A stretch of DNA of 64,000 bases from G965279355 sp965279355 (GTDB lineage Bacteria; Pseudomonadota; Alphaproteobacteria; CACIAM-22H2): assembly GCA_965279355.1 (NCBI GenBank), contig OZ257155.1, forward strand, positions 3,782,001 to 3,846,000. The letters run 5' to 3'. Shown one piece after another: positions 32,139-40,569 of this stretch (its first letter is position 1; each line of letters begins with the position of its first letter). The notes below the pieces were generated by a model. That model saw nothing but the letters and a program-made list of their open reading frames with translations, did not search any database and was not told the DNA's origin. A program made the translations under genes and the position numbers.

Positions 32139-33044
32139 TCAGCTCCGCGCGCGGCGTTTCTTGTCCATCTCGATCAGGGTCTCGACATAGTCCTTAATCG
32201 GCTTTTCGCCACGGGCGCGCAACCCGTACGCGCCGTCTTCACGCTGAATTTCGAGCAGCTTCTTCGCGTACTCCGTCGGCGTACCGAGCCGCTCGGCTTC
32301 TTCGAGAAAGAGCTGCGTGTCCTTGATGCCGATCGATGTCGGGCCGGCGCCACGCAGGATTCGTAGCACGCGATCGGGGAAATCCTCCAGTGTCGCCATG
32401 TTGCGGCCGGTGCTCACATTGATGAAGGAGACGAGCTTCTGCGGATCGAGGCCGGCTTTGAGGCCAAGCACGATGCCTTCAAAGGTGATCGCCTTGGCGG
32501 AGCAGGAGAGAAGGTTGTTGATCAGCTTGGCGACCTGCGCGTCACCGGGCTGCTCGCCGACATGGAAGATCTCGGTCGCATAGGCGGCGATCATCGGCTG
32601 GATCACGTCGCAATGCGCCTTCTTGCCGGAGATGATGGTCGACAGCTTGCCGGCCATCGCGCCATCGGGCCCGCCGCTCACCGGCGCGTCGACGAAGCCG
32701 ATGTTTTCCGCGCTCAGGCCCTTGGCCAGCTTCTCGGCGTATTCGCGGCCGATGGTAGACGTATCGACGAAGATCTTCGTCGCCGTGCCTTCAGTCACGC
32801 CGTTCTTGCCTAGCGCTACCTCGACACTGACCTTGGGCGCCGGCAGGCAGACGAAGATGACTTCGGCGCGGTCGGCGACTTCTTTGGGTGTCTGCGCGAC
32901 AACGGCCCCGGCGTCTTTCAGGGCGGATGTCGCAGCGGCGTCGGGATCGCAAACCGTGACTGGATAGCCGGCCTTGAGCAGGCACAGGGACATTCCCTTG
33001 CCCATGCTGCCGATGCCGATAAAGCCCACCTGCTGCTTGGCCAT
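32139..33044 (-). CDS. NAD(P)-dependent beta-hydroxyacid dehydrogenase (3-hydroxyisobutyrate dehydrogenase family)
   Basis: A 301-residue beta-hydroxyacid dehydrogenase. The Rossmann loop is FIGIGSMGKGMSLCLLKAG, the substrate-binding segment FVDAPVSGGPDGAMAGKL, and the catalytic Lys lies in GDAQVAKLINNLLS. Members oxidise 3-hydroxyisobutyrate, tartronate semialdehyde or related beta-hydroxyacids; the sequence alone does not decide which. It follows the SMP-30 lactonase gene and precedes the GMC oxidoreductase gene by one base. A lactonase, a hydroxyacid dehydrogenase and an alcohol oxidase together suggest handling of a lactone-to-hydroxyacid branch. Confidence 0.92.
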   Translation of the reverse strand: MAKQQVGFIGIGSMGKGMSLCLLKAGYPVTVCDPDAAATSALKDAGAVVAQTPKEVADRAEVIFVCLPAPKVSVEVALGKNGVTEGTATKIFVDTSTIGREYAEKLAKGLSAENIGFVDAPVSGGPDGAMAGKLSTIISGKKAHCDVIQPMIAAYATEIFHVGEQPGDAQVAKLINNLLSCSAKAITFEGIVLGLKAGLDPQKLVSFINVSTGRNMATLEDFPDRVLRILRGAGPTSIGIKDTQLFLEEAERLGTPTEYAKKLLEIQREDGAYGLRARGEKPIKDYVETLIEMDKKRRARS

Positions 33045-33069
33045 GGTCCGTCCCCTCTGTCAGCGCGCG

Positions 33070-33939
33070 TCAGCCGGCGAAGCGTGTTTCCGGTAGTCCC
33101 GGCACGTCGACCTCGATCGACATCAGGCAGCCCGCCGCCGGTTCGAGGGCGAGCTGCTCCGGTGTCAGGCCGAAGCGCATTGAGGTGATGTAGAGCGTCT
33201 TGAGCGCAGGACCGCCGAGCATCACGCTGGTCGGGCGGAGCGCCGGCAGGTCGATGGTGCGCACGACCTTGCCGGTCGGATCCAACCGGACGACACGGGC
33301 GCCGGCGACCATCGCAACCCAAAGGTACCCGTCGGCATCGATGGTGCAGCCATCAGGATGACCCTTGCCGCCCTTGAAGTCGGCGAAGACGTGCTTGTTC
33401 GAGATGCCGCCCGTCGCGATATCGTAGTCATAGGCGTAGATCTGATTGGCGCCGGTATCGGTGTGATACATGACCTTGTCGTCAGGGCGGAAGGCGATGC
33501 CGTTCGAGGCGATCAGGCCGTCGACCAGCTTGTGCGCGGACAGGTCAGGATCGATGCGGAACAGCGAGCCGACCGGTTCCTTGAGCTTGCGGTCCATCGT
33601 GCCGACCCAGAAGCGGCCGCGGCGGTCGCAGGCGCCGTCGTTGAAGCGTTCCTTGGAGAAATCGGCGCCGGTCTCGATGGTCTTGGTGACCTCGCCCTTG
33701 TCGTCCAGCAGGACCAGCATGTTGCGATAGGCAACGATCATGCCGCCATTCTGCCGATACGCGTACGAACCGGGATAATGCGGCACGTCTTTGGTGGTAA
33801 CAGCGCCGCTGGCGGGATCGAGGGTGAAGATTTTTTTCTGGTCGCAATCCACCCAGTTCAGGCGTTGCGACTTGACGTCCCAGAGCGGTCCTTCGCCCAG
33901 CACGGCGGGTGAGTCGGAAAATATTTTCAGCGCAGACAT
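33070..33939 (-). CDS. SMP-30/gluconolactonase/LRE family lactonase
   Basis: A 289-residue six-bladed propeller protein. Metal-binding positions of the SMP-30 family are recognisable: Glu in VLGEGPLWD near the N-terminus, Asn in ERFNDGACDRRGRFWVGTMD, Asn in ASNGIAFRPDD and Asp in GHPDGCTIDADGYLW. The start is the ATG at 33939; the longer frame begins at a TTG. These enzymes hydrolyse sugar or other lactones. It lies between the DUF35/thiolase genes and the dehydrogenase in the minus-strand series. The lactone may arise from the oxygenase in the same set. Confidence 0.9.
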   Translation of the reverse strand: MSALKIFSDSPAVLGEGPLWDVKSQRLNWVDCDQKKIFTLDPASGAVTTKDVPHYPGSYAYRQNGGMIVAYRNMLVLLDDKGEVTKTIETGADFSKERFNDGACDRRGRFWVGTMDRKLKEPVGSLFRIDPDLSAHKLVDGLIASNGIAFRPDDKVMYHTDTGANQIYAYDYDIATGGISNKHVFADFKGGKGHPDGCTIDADGYLWVAMVAGARVVRLDPTGKVVRTIDLPALRPTSVMLGGPALKTLYITSMRFGLTPEQLALEPAAGCLMSIEVDVPGLPETRFAG

Positions 33940-33963
33940 CTCAGACGCTCCCAAACCTTGTTC

Positions 33964-34356
33964 TTATGTCAGGCGGCAGCGCGGCAGGGCGTAGCCGTCC
34001 GGATGCGTGCCGTAGAACAGCTCAACCGGCGCATCGAGTTTCAGTTTGCCAGCGTCTGCCTGATCCACGTTGCTGAGCAGGATCGGCCCTTCCGCAAGCT
34101 GCACCGCGACCACCGTATAGGGCACAGGATAGGCGGGCAGGTACTGGCGGTGAAAGGTCGTCCAGGACAGGACGGTGCCCTTGCCCGACAGCTTCTCCCA
34201 GGTGAACTCGACGGACAGGCAATTGGCGCAGGACGGACCCGGCGGATAGCGGAACGTGCCGCAGTTGCTGCAACGCTGCAGCTTCATCGCCTGTTCGGCG
34301 ATGCTGGCCCACATCGGCGCGTCGTAATGCGAATAGAAGCGGGGGGCCTTGCTCAT
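33964..34356 (-). CDS. Zn-ribbon OB-fold protein (DUF35 family), partner of thiolase-fold protein
   Basis: A 130-residue DUF35 protein. An N-terminal zinc ribbon is intact (CSNCGTFRYPPGPSCANC, four cysteines), followed by an OB fold (GKGTVLSWTTFHRQY, then VVAVQLAEGPILLSNV). DUF35 proteins form complexes with thiolase-fold enzymes, such as ChsH2 with the aldolase Ltp2, the archaeal thiolase/HMG-CoA synthase complex and BbsA with BbsB. It directly follows a thiolase-like gene; an ATG at 34365 would overlap that gene's stop (ATGA) but the ATG at 34356 has the better spacing to GGCGG. It is the only one of the three OB-fold proteins here that keeps the zinc cysteines. Confidence 0.88.
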   Translation of the reverse strand: MSKAPRFYSHYDAPMWASIAEQAMKLQRCSNCGTFRYPPGPSCANCLSVEFTWEKLSGKGTVLSWTTFHRQYLPAYPVPYTVVAVQLAEGPILLSNVDQADAGKLKLDAPVELFYGTHPDGYALPRCRLT

Positions 34357-34361
34357 GTCGC

Positions 34362-35516
34362 TCATCCGCCGTAGATGATCGAGAAGGCTTTGCCGCCGAC
34401 ATCCGAGAGATACTGGATGTGGCGGCACTTCTCGTATTGCGGGCCCGGTGCTTCGCCGCGCAGGCGGCGGACGGCTTCAAGCTGGTGCGACCAGCCCTGC
34501 ATGTAGGATTCCGACAGATGGCCGCCGTGGCTGTTGACCGGCAGCTTGCCGCCGGGGCCGGTGCCGACTTCGCGCATGAACTTGCCGGCCTCGCCGATGC
34601 CGCAGAACCCCGCACCTTCCAGTGCATACGGGACGTGGCAGCTGAAGCTGTCGTAGATCAGTACGCCGTCCATATCCTTCGGGCCGACGCCGGCCATCGT
34701 GTAGACGGCATCGGCGACTGTCTTCTGGGCCGGACGGTAGAAATCGATCAGGCGCGGCTTGAGGCTGGTCGCCTGGTCGTTCATGTCGGCGCGGGCCATC
34801 GCCTTGATCGGCACCGCGCGCTTCATTTTTTTCGCGCGCGACGCCTCCATGATGATGAAGGCGACGCCGCCGTCATTGATCAGGCAGTAGTCGAGCATGC
34901 GCAGCGGGTCCGCGATATAGGGCGCCGCCATGTAGTCGTCGATCGTGACGGCCTTGCGCATCAGCGCATTCGGGTTGGTGACAGCCCATTGCCGCTGCGC
35001 CACCGCGATCTGTCCGAGATCGCGTTCGGTGGCACCCGTCATCTCCATGTAGCGGCGATGCATCAGGGCATAGAGCGCGCCCTGCGAGGTGAGGCCCCAG
35101 GGTGCATGATAGACATAGGCGAGGGTAAATCCGGCGCCCATCGCCTCCGGCCCGCCATACTGGATCTTTGCCGACCGCTGGTCGTTGCCATAAACCAGCG
35201 CCACGACCTCGCACATCCCGGACTGGATCGCCATGCACGCCTTGACTACGCCATCGACGGCGCCGCCCGTATCGCCCCAGCGCGGGCTGATGCCGAGCTG
35301 CTCGGCGGTGCGTTCATAAGGCGTGTTGCCGACGATCAGGCCGTCGATATCGGAAACCTTCAGGCCGGAATCCGTCAGCGCGTTCTGCAGCGCGACGGCC
35401 GCGTAGCCGTAGGAATCAAACGGCTTCTCGCCGTCGCGGACGCGCTTGTAGTCCGTCGGCCAGTCCGTATGGCCGATACCGACAACCGCGGCAACGTCGC
35501 GAAGGCTGCGGGTCAT
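34362..35516 (-). CDS. Thiolase-fold protein, SCP-x/Ltp2-like (thiolase or retro-aldolase)
   Basis: A 384-residue thiolase-superfamily protein of the lipid-transfer/SCP-x type: LQNALTDSGLKVSDIDGLIVGN, VVALVYGNDQRS, MDGVLIYDSFSCHVPYALEGAGF and the C-terminal LPVNSHGGHLSESYMQGW. The nucleophile region reads GGAVDGVVKACMAIQSG, and the usual C-x-S-G nucleophile motif is not evident. In Ltp2-type proteins the same loss converts the fold to a retro-aldolase. It is paired with a DUF35 gene exactly as Ltp2 is with ChsH2. It overlaps the CoA-transferase stop by four bases, so it acts on a CoA thioester made by that enzyme. Confidence 0.85.
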   Translation of the reverse strand: MTRSLRDVAAVVGIGHTDWPTDYKRVRDGEKPFDSYGYAAVALQNALTDSGLKVSDIDGLIVGNTPYERTAEQLGISPRWGDTGGAVDGVVKACMAIQSGMCEVVALVYGNDQRSAKIQYGGPEAMGAGFTLAYVYHAPWGLTSQGALYALMHRRYMEMTGATERDLGQIAVAQRQWAVTNPNALMRKAVTIDDYMAAPYIADPLRMLDYCLINDGGVAFIIMEASRAKKMKRAVPIKAMARADMNDQATSLKPRLIDFYRPAQKTVADAVYTMAGVGPKDMDGVLIYDSFSCHVPYALEGAGFCGIGEAGKFMREVGTGPGGKLPVNSHGGHLSESYMQGWSHQLEAVRRLRGEAPGPQYEKCRHIQYLSDVGGKAFSIIYGG

Positions 35517-36745
35517 TTGAAGACGCCGGCTTCCTTCATGCGCGACATGTCCTCATCGCTGAGGCCGAGCATGCCCTTGAATATCTGGTCGTTGTGCTGA
35601 CCCAGGACCGGCGCCGAATGCTTCAGCTTGCTCGGCGTGCGCGAGAGCTTGTAGGGCACTGCGTTGTAGACGGTTGGGCCCATCTCCGGATGATCGTCGA
35701 GAGTGACGAAGTGTCCGCGATGCTTGAGCTGCGGATCCTGATCCACCATTTCCTTCGCCGTCTGCACCACACCGGCCGGAACGCCGCTTTCCTGCAGCGT
35801 CTTCATCAGCGTCGCGGCGTCGCCGGATTTCGTCCATTCGCCGGTCAGCTTCACCAACTCATCGGACGCGGCAAGACGCCCTGCCGACGTCGCGAAACGC
35901 TTGTCGCCGGTCCAGGACTGTCCGACGACCTTCGCGAATCCCTGCCACTGCGCGTCGTCGCTGACCGAGATGGCCAGATACTGACCGTTCTGGCAGGCGA
36001 ACACGCCATAGGGCGCGGCGGTGCTGCTGGTGTTGCCCTCCGGTTCCGGGTTCTTGCGGTTGAGGCTGTAAGCAAGGATTGCCGGACCCAGCAGGTTGGC
36101 CGTCGATTCAAGCTGCGAGACTTCGATGTACTGGCCGCGGCCGGTCTTCTTGCGATGCAGAAGGGCGGCCATGATGGCGACCAGCGCATGGCCGGGATTG
36201 ACAGAGTGATCGGGGAAGTTGGTGCCGGGGCCGACCACCGGGCCGTTCTTGTAGCCGGTGAGGCCGTAGATTGCGGACAAGACGTTCAGCGTGTGACCGA
36301 CGCCGCTATAGCCGGCCTGCGGTCCGCCGGTGCCCTGCAGCGGCATGCTCACATAGATGATGTCGGGACGAAGCTCGGCCACGTCCTGATAGCCGAGCCC
36401 GACCTTCTCGAGCACGCCGGCGCGGAAATTGTTCACCACGAGATCGCAGCTCGGCACCAGCTTCTTGGCCAGTGCCACCGCTTCCGGGTGCTTCAGGTTG
36501 AGGGTGGTGCCCAGCTTGCTGGAATTGCGGTTGGTGAAATAGGCGCTGCGGTTGACGCCTTTCGTCTTGCCGGCATACGGGCCCATCTGGCGCGGAAAAT
36601 CGAGATGCGTCGTGGTCTCGATCTTGATGACCTCGGCGCCATGATCGGCCATCGCCTTGGTGGCGAACGGACCGGCGCCACCCCAGGTGAAGTCGAGGAC
36701 GCGGATTCCGGCGAGCGGCATGGTGGTTGTGTTGATGGCGTTCAT
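35513..36745 (-). CDS. Class III (CaiB/BaiF) CoA-transferase, likely catalytic subunit
   Basis: A 410-residue family III CoA-transferase: LAGIRVLDFTWGGAGPFATKAMADHGAEVIKIE at the N-terminus and GRGQYIEVSQLES in the middle. In this family a catalytic Asp forms an acyl anhydride; here NFPDHSVNPGHALVAIMAALL supplies an Asp in the right place. The next paralogue lacks it, which suggests a two-subunit enzyme such as BbsEF (succinyl-CoA:benzylsuccinate CoA-transferase). Both junctions with its neighbours are four-base overlaps. It would activate an organic acid at the expense of another acyl-CoA. Confidence 0.9.
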   Translation of the reverse strand: MNAINTTTMPLAGIRVLDFTWGGAGPFATKAMADHGAEVIKIETTTHLDFPRQMGPYAGKTKGVNRSAYFTNRNSSKLGTTLNLKHPEAVALAKKLVPSCDLVVNNFRAGVLEKVGLGYQDVAELRPDIIYVSMPLQGTGGPQAGYSGVGHTLNVLSAIYGLTGYKNGPVVGPGTNFPDHSVNPGHALVAIMAALLHRKKTGRGQYIEVSQLESTANLLGPAILAYSLNRKNPEPEGNTSSTAAPYGVFACQNGQYLAISVSDDAQWQGFAKVVGQSWTGDKRFATSAGRLAASDELVKLTGEWTKSGDAATLMKTLQESGVPAGVVQTAKEMVDQDPQLKHRGHFVTLDDHPEMGPTVYNAVPYKLSRTPSKLKHSAPVLGQHNDQIFKGMLGLSDEDMSRMKEAGVFK

Positions 36746-37938
36746 GCCGCGCTCTCCTGCTTGGCGTCGAGCTTACCGAGAACCGTCTTGGTGTCCTGGC
36801 CGGCTGCGGCGAAGCGCGTCGGCGTGCGGCGCGGCGTTTCCGAGAAACGGATCGGCGGCCCCGGCCAGATGACGCTGCGGTCACCCCAGGTCTGCTCCTG
36901 GAACCAGTTGAGGAACTTGAGCTGCGCGTTGTCGAACACGTCGCCGACCTTGTTCATCGGCGCCGACAGGATGCGGTTCTGCTGAAACAGGTCGTAAAGC
37001 GCGTTCTTGGTGCGTGACTTGGTGAAGGCGGTGATGATCTCGGTCGCGCGCTTCTGGGCTTCCGGCGTCTTGCGGAACTCCGGTTGCACCCATTTCTCGT
37101 CGGCCATCTCGTCGGCGCCGGGGCTCTTCTCCGCCCGCATCAGCTTCACCAGATTGTGCCAGCTGCTGGAGATCATGGAGATGCCGGCCATCAGGAAGAT
37201 TTCGCCGTCGGCGCACTGGAAGACGCCGGCGCCGGGTTCGGCGCGGCCCTTCTGGCGCGACCGCACTGTGCCTTCGGCCGTGTAGTACTGAATGGCGTTC
37301 TCAAGCGTGTGCGCGACGCATTCCTGAATCGACACATCGACATGCTGGCCCTGACCGGTGGCCTGCGCATGCCAATAGGCGATGAGCGCGCCCGACGCCG
37401 CATGCAGTCCCGCGATGTAGCAGGTCTGCTCGCCATAGAGGCGCAGCGGCTCGCGGTCGGGCAGGCCGCTCAAGGTCATAAGCCCGCCCATTGCCTGGCT
37501 GATCAGATCGTCGGCCAGCCAGTCGGCATAGGGACCGTCGGAGCCGAACGGCGTGACGGTGGTCCAGATCAGCTTGGGATTGGCCTTCTCAAACGCCTTG
37601 TAGCCGATGCTGGCCTTGTCGAGCTGGCCGGGTTTTAGGCTCTCGACCACGATATCGGAGGACTTCACCAGCTTGGCAAACAGTTCGCGCCCTTGCGGCT
37701 TGTCGAGATCGAGCGCCACCGACAGCTTGTTGGCGTTCATGAACGTATGAAACATGCTGGTCCCGGTCGCCTCGTCCATCGGCGGCATCTGCCGCATCGG
37801 ATCGCCCGACGGCGGCTCGATGCGGATCACTTCCGCGCCGAGATCGCAGAGGATCTTGGTGGCGTAAACGCAGCTCTTGTCCGTGAGGTCGAGGACACGA
37901 ACGCCCTGCAGGGCCTGCGGGGTCAACGAAGCGGTCAT
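36742..37938 (-). CDS. Class III (CaiB/BaiF) CoA-transferase, likely non-catalytic partner subunit
   Basis: A 398-residue family III CoA-transferase: LQGVRVLDLTDKSCVYATKILCDLGAEVIRIEPP, ADDLISQAMGGLMTLSGLPDREPLRLYGEQTCYIAGLHAASGA and GQGQHVDVSIQECVAHTLE. Where active members have Gly-Asp, this one has Gly-Glu-Gln (GEQTCYIAG), so the anhydride-forming Asp appears to be missing. With the overlapping downstream paralogue it probably forms a heteromer in which only the other subunit is catalytic. It is encoded directly after the TauD-like dioxygenase gene and carries no signal or membrane segments. Confidence 0.88.
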   Translation of the reverse strand: MTASLTPQALQGVRVLDLTDKSCVYATKILCDLGAEVIRIEPPSGDPMRQMPPMDEATGTSMFHTFMNANKLSVALDLDKPQGRELFAKLVKSSDIVVESLKPGQLDKASIGYKAFEKANPKLIWTTVTPFGSDGPYADWLADDLISQAMGGLMTLSGLPDREPLRLYGEQTCYIAGLHAASGALIAYWHAQATGQGQHVDVSIQECVAHTLENAIQYYTAEGTVRSRQKGRAEPGAGVFQCADGEIFLMAGISMISSSWHNLVKLMRAEKSPGADEMADEKWVQPEFRKTPEAQKRATEIITAFTKSRTKNALYDLFQQNRILSAPMNKVGDVFDNAQLKFLNWFQEQTWGDRSVIWPGPPIRFSETPRRTPTRFAAAGQDTKTVLGKLDAKQESAA

Positions 37939-38047
37939 ATCGGCCGTTCCTTTTGCTCAGAATGCAGGTGCCCGGAATGCAGACGCGCGACCCTCGCGGG
38001 CCGCGCGCCAGACAGGCGGTGGTGGGTGATCTTAGTGGACGTCGACC

Positions 38048-38833
38048 TTAGTGAACAATCGTCCGCAGGAAAACGCGTCGTTCCTCCGGGTTGCCGTCGG
38101 CGGCGTTGCGATGCAGGGTCCCGATATTGTCCCACATCACGACATCGCCCACTTTCCACTTGTGATAGTAGGTGAAGTCGTCCTGCGTGGCATGGGCCAG
38201 CAGCTTTTCCATCAGCTTGATGCCGTCGTCGTTTTCCATGCCGGTGAAGCCGATCTGGTGCTGCGGCGACAGCAGGATGCCAACCCGGCCGGTGACCGGG
38301 TGCTTGTAGCTCGTCTTGTGCTGCGAGGCGAAGCCCTGCTTCACCTTGAAGGACGATGTGAGGCCGTCGCAGGTCTTCTTGAGATCGGCCGGCAGCGCGT
38401 CATAAGCGCCCTGCACATCGGTGAACCAGGTGCCGCCCTTTTCCTTCTGCACTTCAAGCGCGTGCAGCATCGTGAGCTTGGCCAGCTGCGGCTTGTAGGG
38501 CTCGTCCGAATGCCACAGCGAGGCACGCGTCACGCCGAACGGGTCGACCTCGTTCTCGCGGGTGCGGTTGGTGACGTATGACACTTCGGGCACTTCTTCA
38601 TGGCGGTACTGGCCGAAGATATGCGCTTCGATCGTGCCGAGGCGCTTGCCGATGTCGCCGACATCGACGGCTTCGAGCTTCTGGTTCGGGAAGATGAGGA
38701 CGCCGTTTTCGGCGAGGGTGCGCTCGATCCAGCGCATCGTCTCGTCATCGCGCTGATGCTTGAGGTCGATGCCCTGAACCTCGGCAACGAAGGTTTTCGC
38801 GACACGCCGGAGTTTCGGAGTGGTCTGCAGCAT
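38048..38833 (-). CDS. TauD/TfdA-family Fe(II)/2-oxoglutarate dioxygenase
   Basis: A 261-residue dioxygenase with the facial triad intact: His108-x-Asp110 in SLWHSDEP and His241 in GTLHRNAADG, and Arg residues near the C-terminus (RRVFLRTIVH) for 2-oxoglutarate. Family members hydroxylate carbons next to ether oxygen, sulfonate or nitrogen and so cleave aryloxyalkanoates, taurine and similar compounds. It is the first gene after operator site C and heads the CoA-transferase/thiolase series, so it may perform the initial oxidative attack on the substrate. RBS GGGAGGAACACC precedes the ATG. Confidence 0.92.
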   Translation of the reverse strand: MLQTTPKLRRVAKTFVAEVQGIDLKHQRDDETMRWIERTLAENGVLIFPNQKLEAVDVGDIGKRLGTIEAHIFGQYRHEEVPEVSYVTNRTRENEVDPFGVTRASLWHSDEPYKPQLAKLTMLHALEVQKEKGGTWFTDVQGAYDALPADLKKTCDGLTSSFKVKQGFASQHKTSYKHPVTGRVGILLSPQHQIGFTGMENDDGIKLMEKLLAHATQDDFTYYHKWKVGDVVMWDNIGTLHRNAADGNPEERRVFLRTIVH

Positions 38834-38876
38834 CGGTGTTCCTCCCTAACGCGGCCCGGTTTCCCGCTGGCCGAAA

Positions 38877-38898
38877 ATCAGTTTACAAGTAAACAATC
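38877..38898. promoter_or_regulatory. Site C of the repeated palindromic operator
   Basis: ATCA-GTTTAC-AA-GTAAAC-AATC, centred at 38887/38888, with perfect six-base inner arms. It lies 44 bases upstream of the TauD-like gene and 38 bases after the preceding OB-fold gene on the same strand, so it marks an internal promoter of the long minus-strand series. Confidence 0.65.
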
Positions 38899-38935
38899 TC
38901 CGAAAACGGCCGGCCGCGCAACATCTTTTTTAAGC

Positions 38936-39406
38936 TCAGACCAGCTCGTACCAGAAATCGCTCCACGCCCCGGCCGGCTCGTCTTTAAACACCGCGCGGC
39001 AGCGCTTTCCGATGTAGGTGGCGAGATCGGCGGGCTCGGTCGAGGCGCCACGCAGCAGGCCCGAGGCGGCACTGCCGGCGCCATCGAGCTGCACATAGAC
39101 GGCAAGAACCGGCGGCCGATTCTTGGGGCCGCCGCCGGGAATCATGGTCAGGGTGCGGATCGTGCCTTCCGGTCCCACCGGCACCAGCTCCGTGAGCGTG
39201 GAGAAGGTGACGTCGGAGAAGCTGTGCGGTGGGAACAGCACCCGGCCGTTACTGTCCTTTGCGCCGAGCAGACGCCTCTCCTTCAGGCCTGCGAAGAACG
39301 CGGGCTGCAGCGGGTCGCGGCGGAAGGACTGTTTGAGGTCCCATTGCGCATCGACGAAGGCGAATTCCTCGGCGGGCTTCTCCGCCGGTTTGGCACCGGT
39401 GCTCAT
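38936..39406 (-). CDS. DUF35-type OB-fold protein lacking zinc-ribbon cysteines
   Basis: A 156-residue protein related to DUF35 thiolase partners. The segment LKERRLLGAKDSNGRVLFPPHSFS aligns with the zinc-ribbon stretch of the family, but none of the four cysteines is kept; the sole Cys is near the C-terminus (KRCRAVF). An OB-like region follows (GTIRTLTMIPGGG, then LAVYVQLDGAGSAASGLLRGA), ending with AGAWSDFWYELV. A similar C-terminal 'DFWFEP' occurs in the OB protein at 41522. It starts in an ATGA overlap with the upstream thiolase-like gene, so a complex with that protein is very likely. Confidence 0.75.
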   Translation of the reverse strand: MSTGAKPAEKPAEEFAFVDAQWDLKQSFRRDPLQPAFFAGLKERRLLGAKDSNGRVLFPPHSFSDVTFSTLTELVPVGPEGTIRTLTMIPGGGPKNRPPVLAVYVQLDGAGSAASGLLRGASTEPADLATYIGKRCRAVFKDEPAGAWSDFWYELV

Positions 39407-40569
39407 GCTTCGAGAATCCCCACTTCCTGGAGTTGGAACAGGCCGCCGATGGCGGAGACCGCGGCGCGTTTGGGCATGCGCTTGATCTGACGGGCGCCGG
39501 CCTTCCCGCGCAGTTGCAAGGTCGCCTCGATCACGCGGATCAGGCCTGTCGCGCTGATCGGGCTACCGCAGGTCGCACCGCCCGACGCATTCACCGGATT
39601 GCGGGAGTCGCGATGGAAATGCCCGTCACCGGTCATCGCGGCCGCCTTGCCGGACGGCGCGAGCCCCAGTGCTTCGGTCGCCAGGACCTCGAGGATGCCA
39701 AACGATGCGTAGACTTCGGCGAGGTCGATCTCCTCGGTCGGGTTGGTCACGCCGGCTTTTGCGTAGGCGCGGCGCGCCGCTTCGGCGAGATCCTTGCCGT
39801 CGAAATAACTTTCGTCGACACCAGGCACCATCTTTTCACCGGCAGTGCCGTGATTGGCAAAGCTGCCGAACGCAGTCGCGGCGACGCCTTTTTCGCTGGC
39901 TGGCCCGACCAGAACCGCCGCGGCGCCGCTGGTGCGCGGCGAGGCGTCGAGCCGCTTGATCGGCCAGGAGAGAATAGGAGAGGCCAGCACTTCGTCGACG
40001 GTGATCGCCTGCCGCAGCTGCGCGTATTCATTGTCCACGCCGTTGCCGCGATTCTTCACCGGGGTGTTGGCGAGATGGCGCTCGGTGGCGCCGTGCTTTG
40101 CCATATAGGCGGCGGCCTGGAAGGCGTGCCATGTCGCTGCGATCCGGGGATAGCTGCGATCGGCGAACGGATCGGCGAAGGTCTGGATGGCGCCCATCAG
40201 ATCCGGCGCCTCATCGGCGAGATCGGCGGCAACCACCAGCACGCGTTTCGCCCGTCCGGCGGCAACATGCGCGCAGGCAAGGCGGAAGGCGCCGAGACCG
40301 GATGCCGCCAGCGTGTGCACGCGGCCGAGGAAGCGATGCGAACCCGGCAGTCCGGCAAGACCCCAGTAATGCGGTTCGTCGACACCCAGCACCGTGGTCG
40401 GCGACATCGCGAGAACAAGACCGTCGACATCCTTGGCATCGACGGCGGCATCCTGCAGCGCGCCATGTGCCACGCGGCCGAGCAGGTCGGCGTAGGTAAA
40501 GGGCGACAGCCGGGTGCTCAGCCTGGTTTGCGCCACGCCGAGCACGGTGGCGATGCGGGTCGCGCTCAT
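39403..40569 (-). CDS. Thiolase-fold protein lacking the nucleophilic cysteine
   Basis: A 388-residue thiolase-like protein: RVAHGALQDAAVDAKDVDGLVLAM, RVHTLAASGLGAFRLACAHVAAGRAKRVLVVAADL, and NASGGATCGSPISATGLIRVIEATLQLRG. The nucleophile motif C-A-S-G reads A-A-S-G at residues 88-91, so the acyl-accepting Cys is Ala. The usual GHP histidine is GSP. A normal Claisen thiolase mechanism is therefore not possible. It overlaps by ATGA with another thiolase-like gene upstream and an OB-fold gene downstream. Heteromeric CoA lyase, aldolase or structural roles remain open. Confidence 0.85.
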   Translation of the reverse strand: MSATRIATVLGVAQTRLSTRLSPFTYADLLGRVAHGALQDAAVDAKDVDGLVLAMSPTTVLGVDEPHYWGLAGLPGSHRFLGRVHTLAASGLGAFRLACAHVAAGRAKRVLVVAADLADEAPDLMGAIQTFADPFADRSYPRIAATWHAFQAAAYMAKHGATERHLANTPVKNRGNGVDNEYAQLRQAITVDEVLASPILSWPIKRLDASPRTSGAAAVLVGPASEKGVAATAFGSFANHGTAGEKMVPGVDESYFDGKDLAEAARRAYAKAGVTNPTEEIDLAEVYASFGILEVLATEALGLAPSGKAAAMTGDGHFHRDSRNPVNASGGATCGSPISATGLIRVIEATLQLRGKAGARQIKRMPKRAAVSAIGGLFQLQEVGILEA

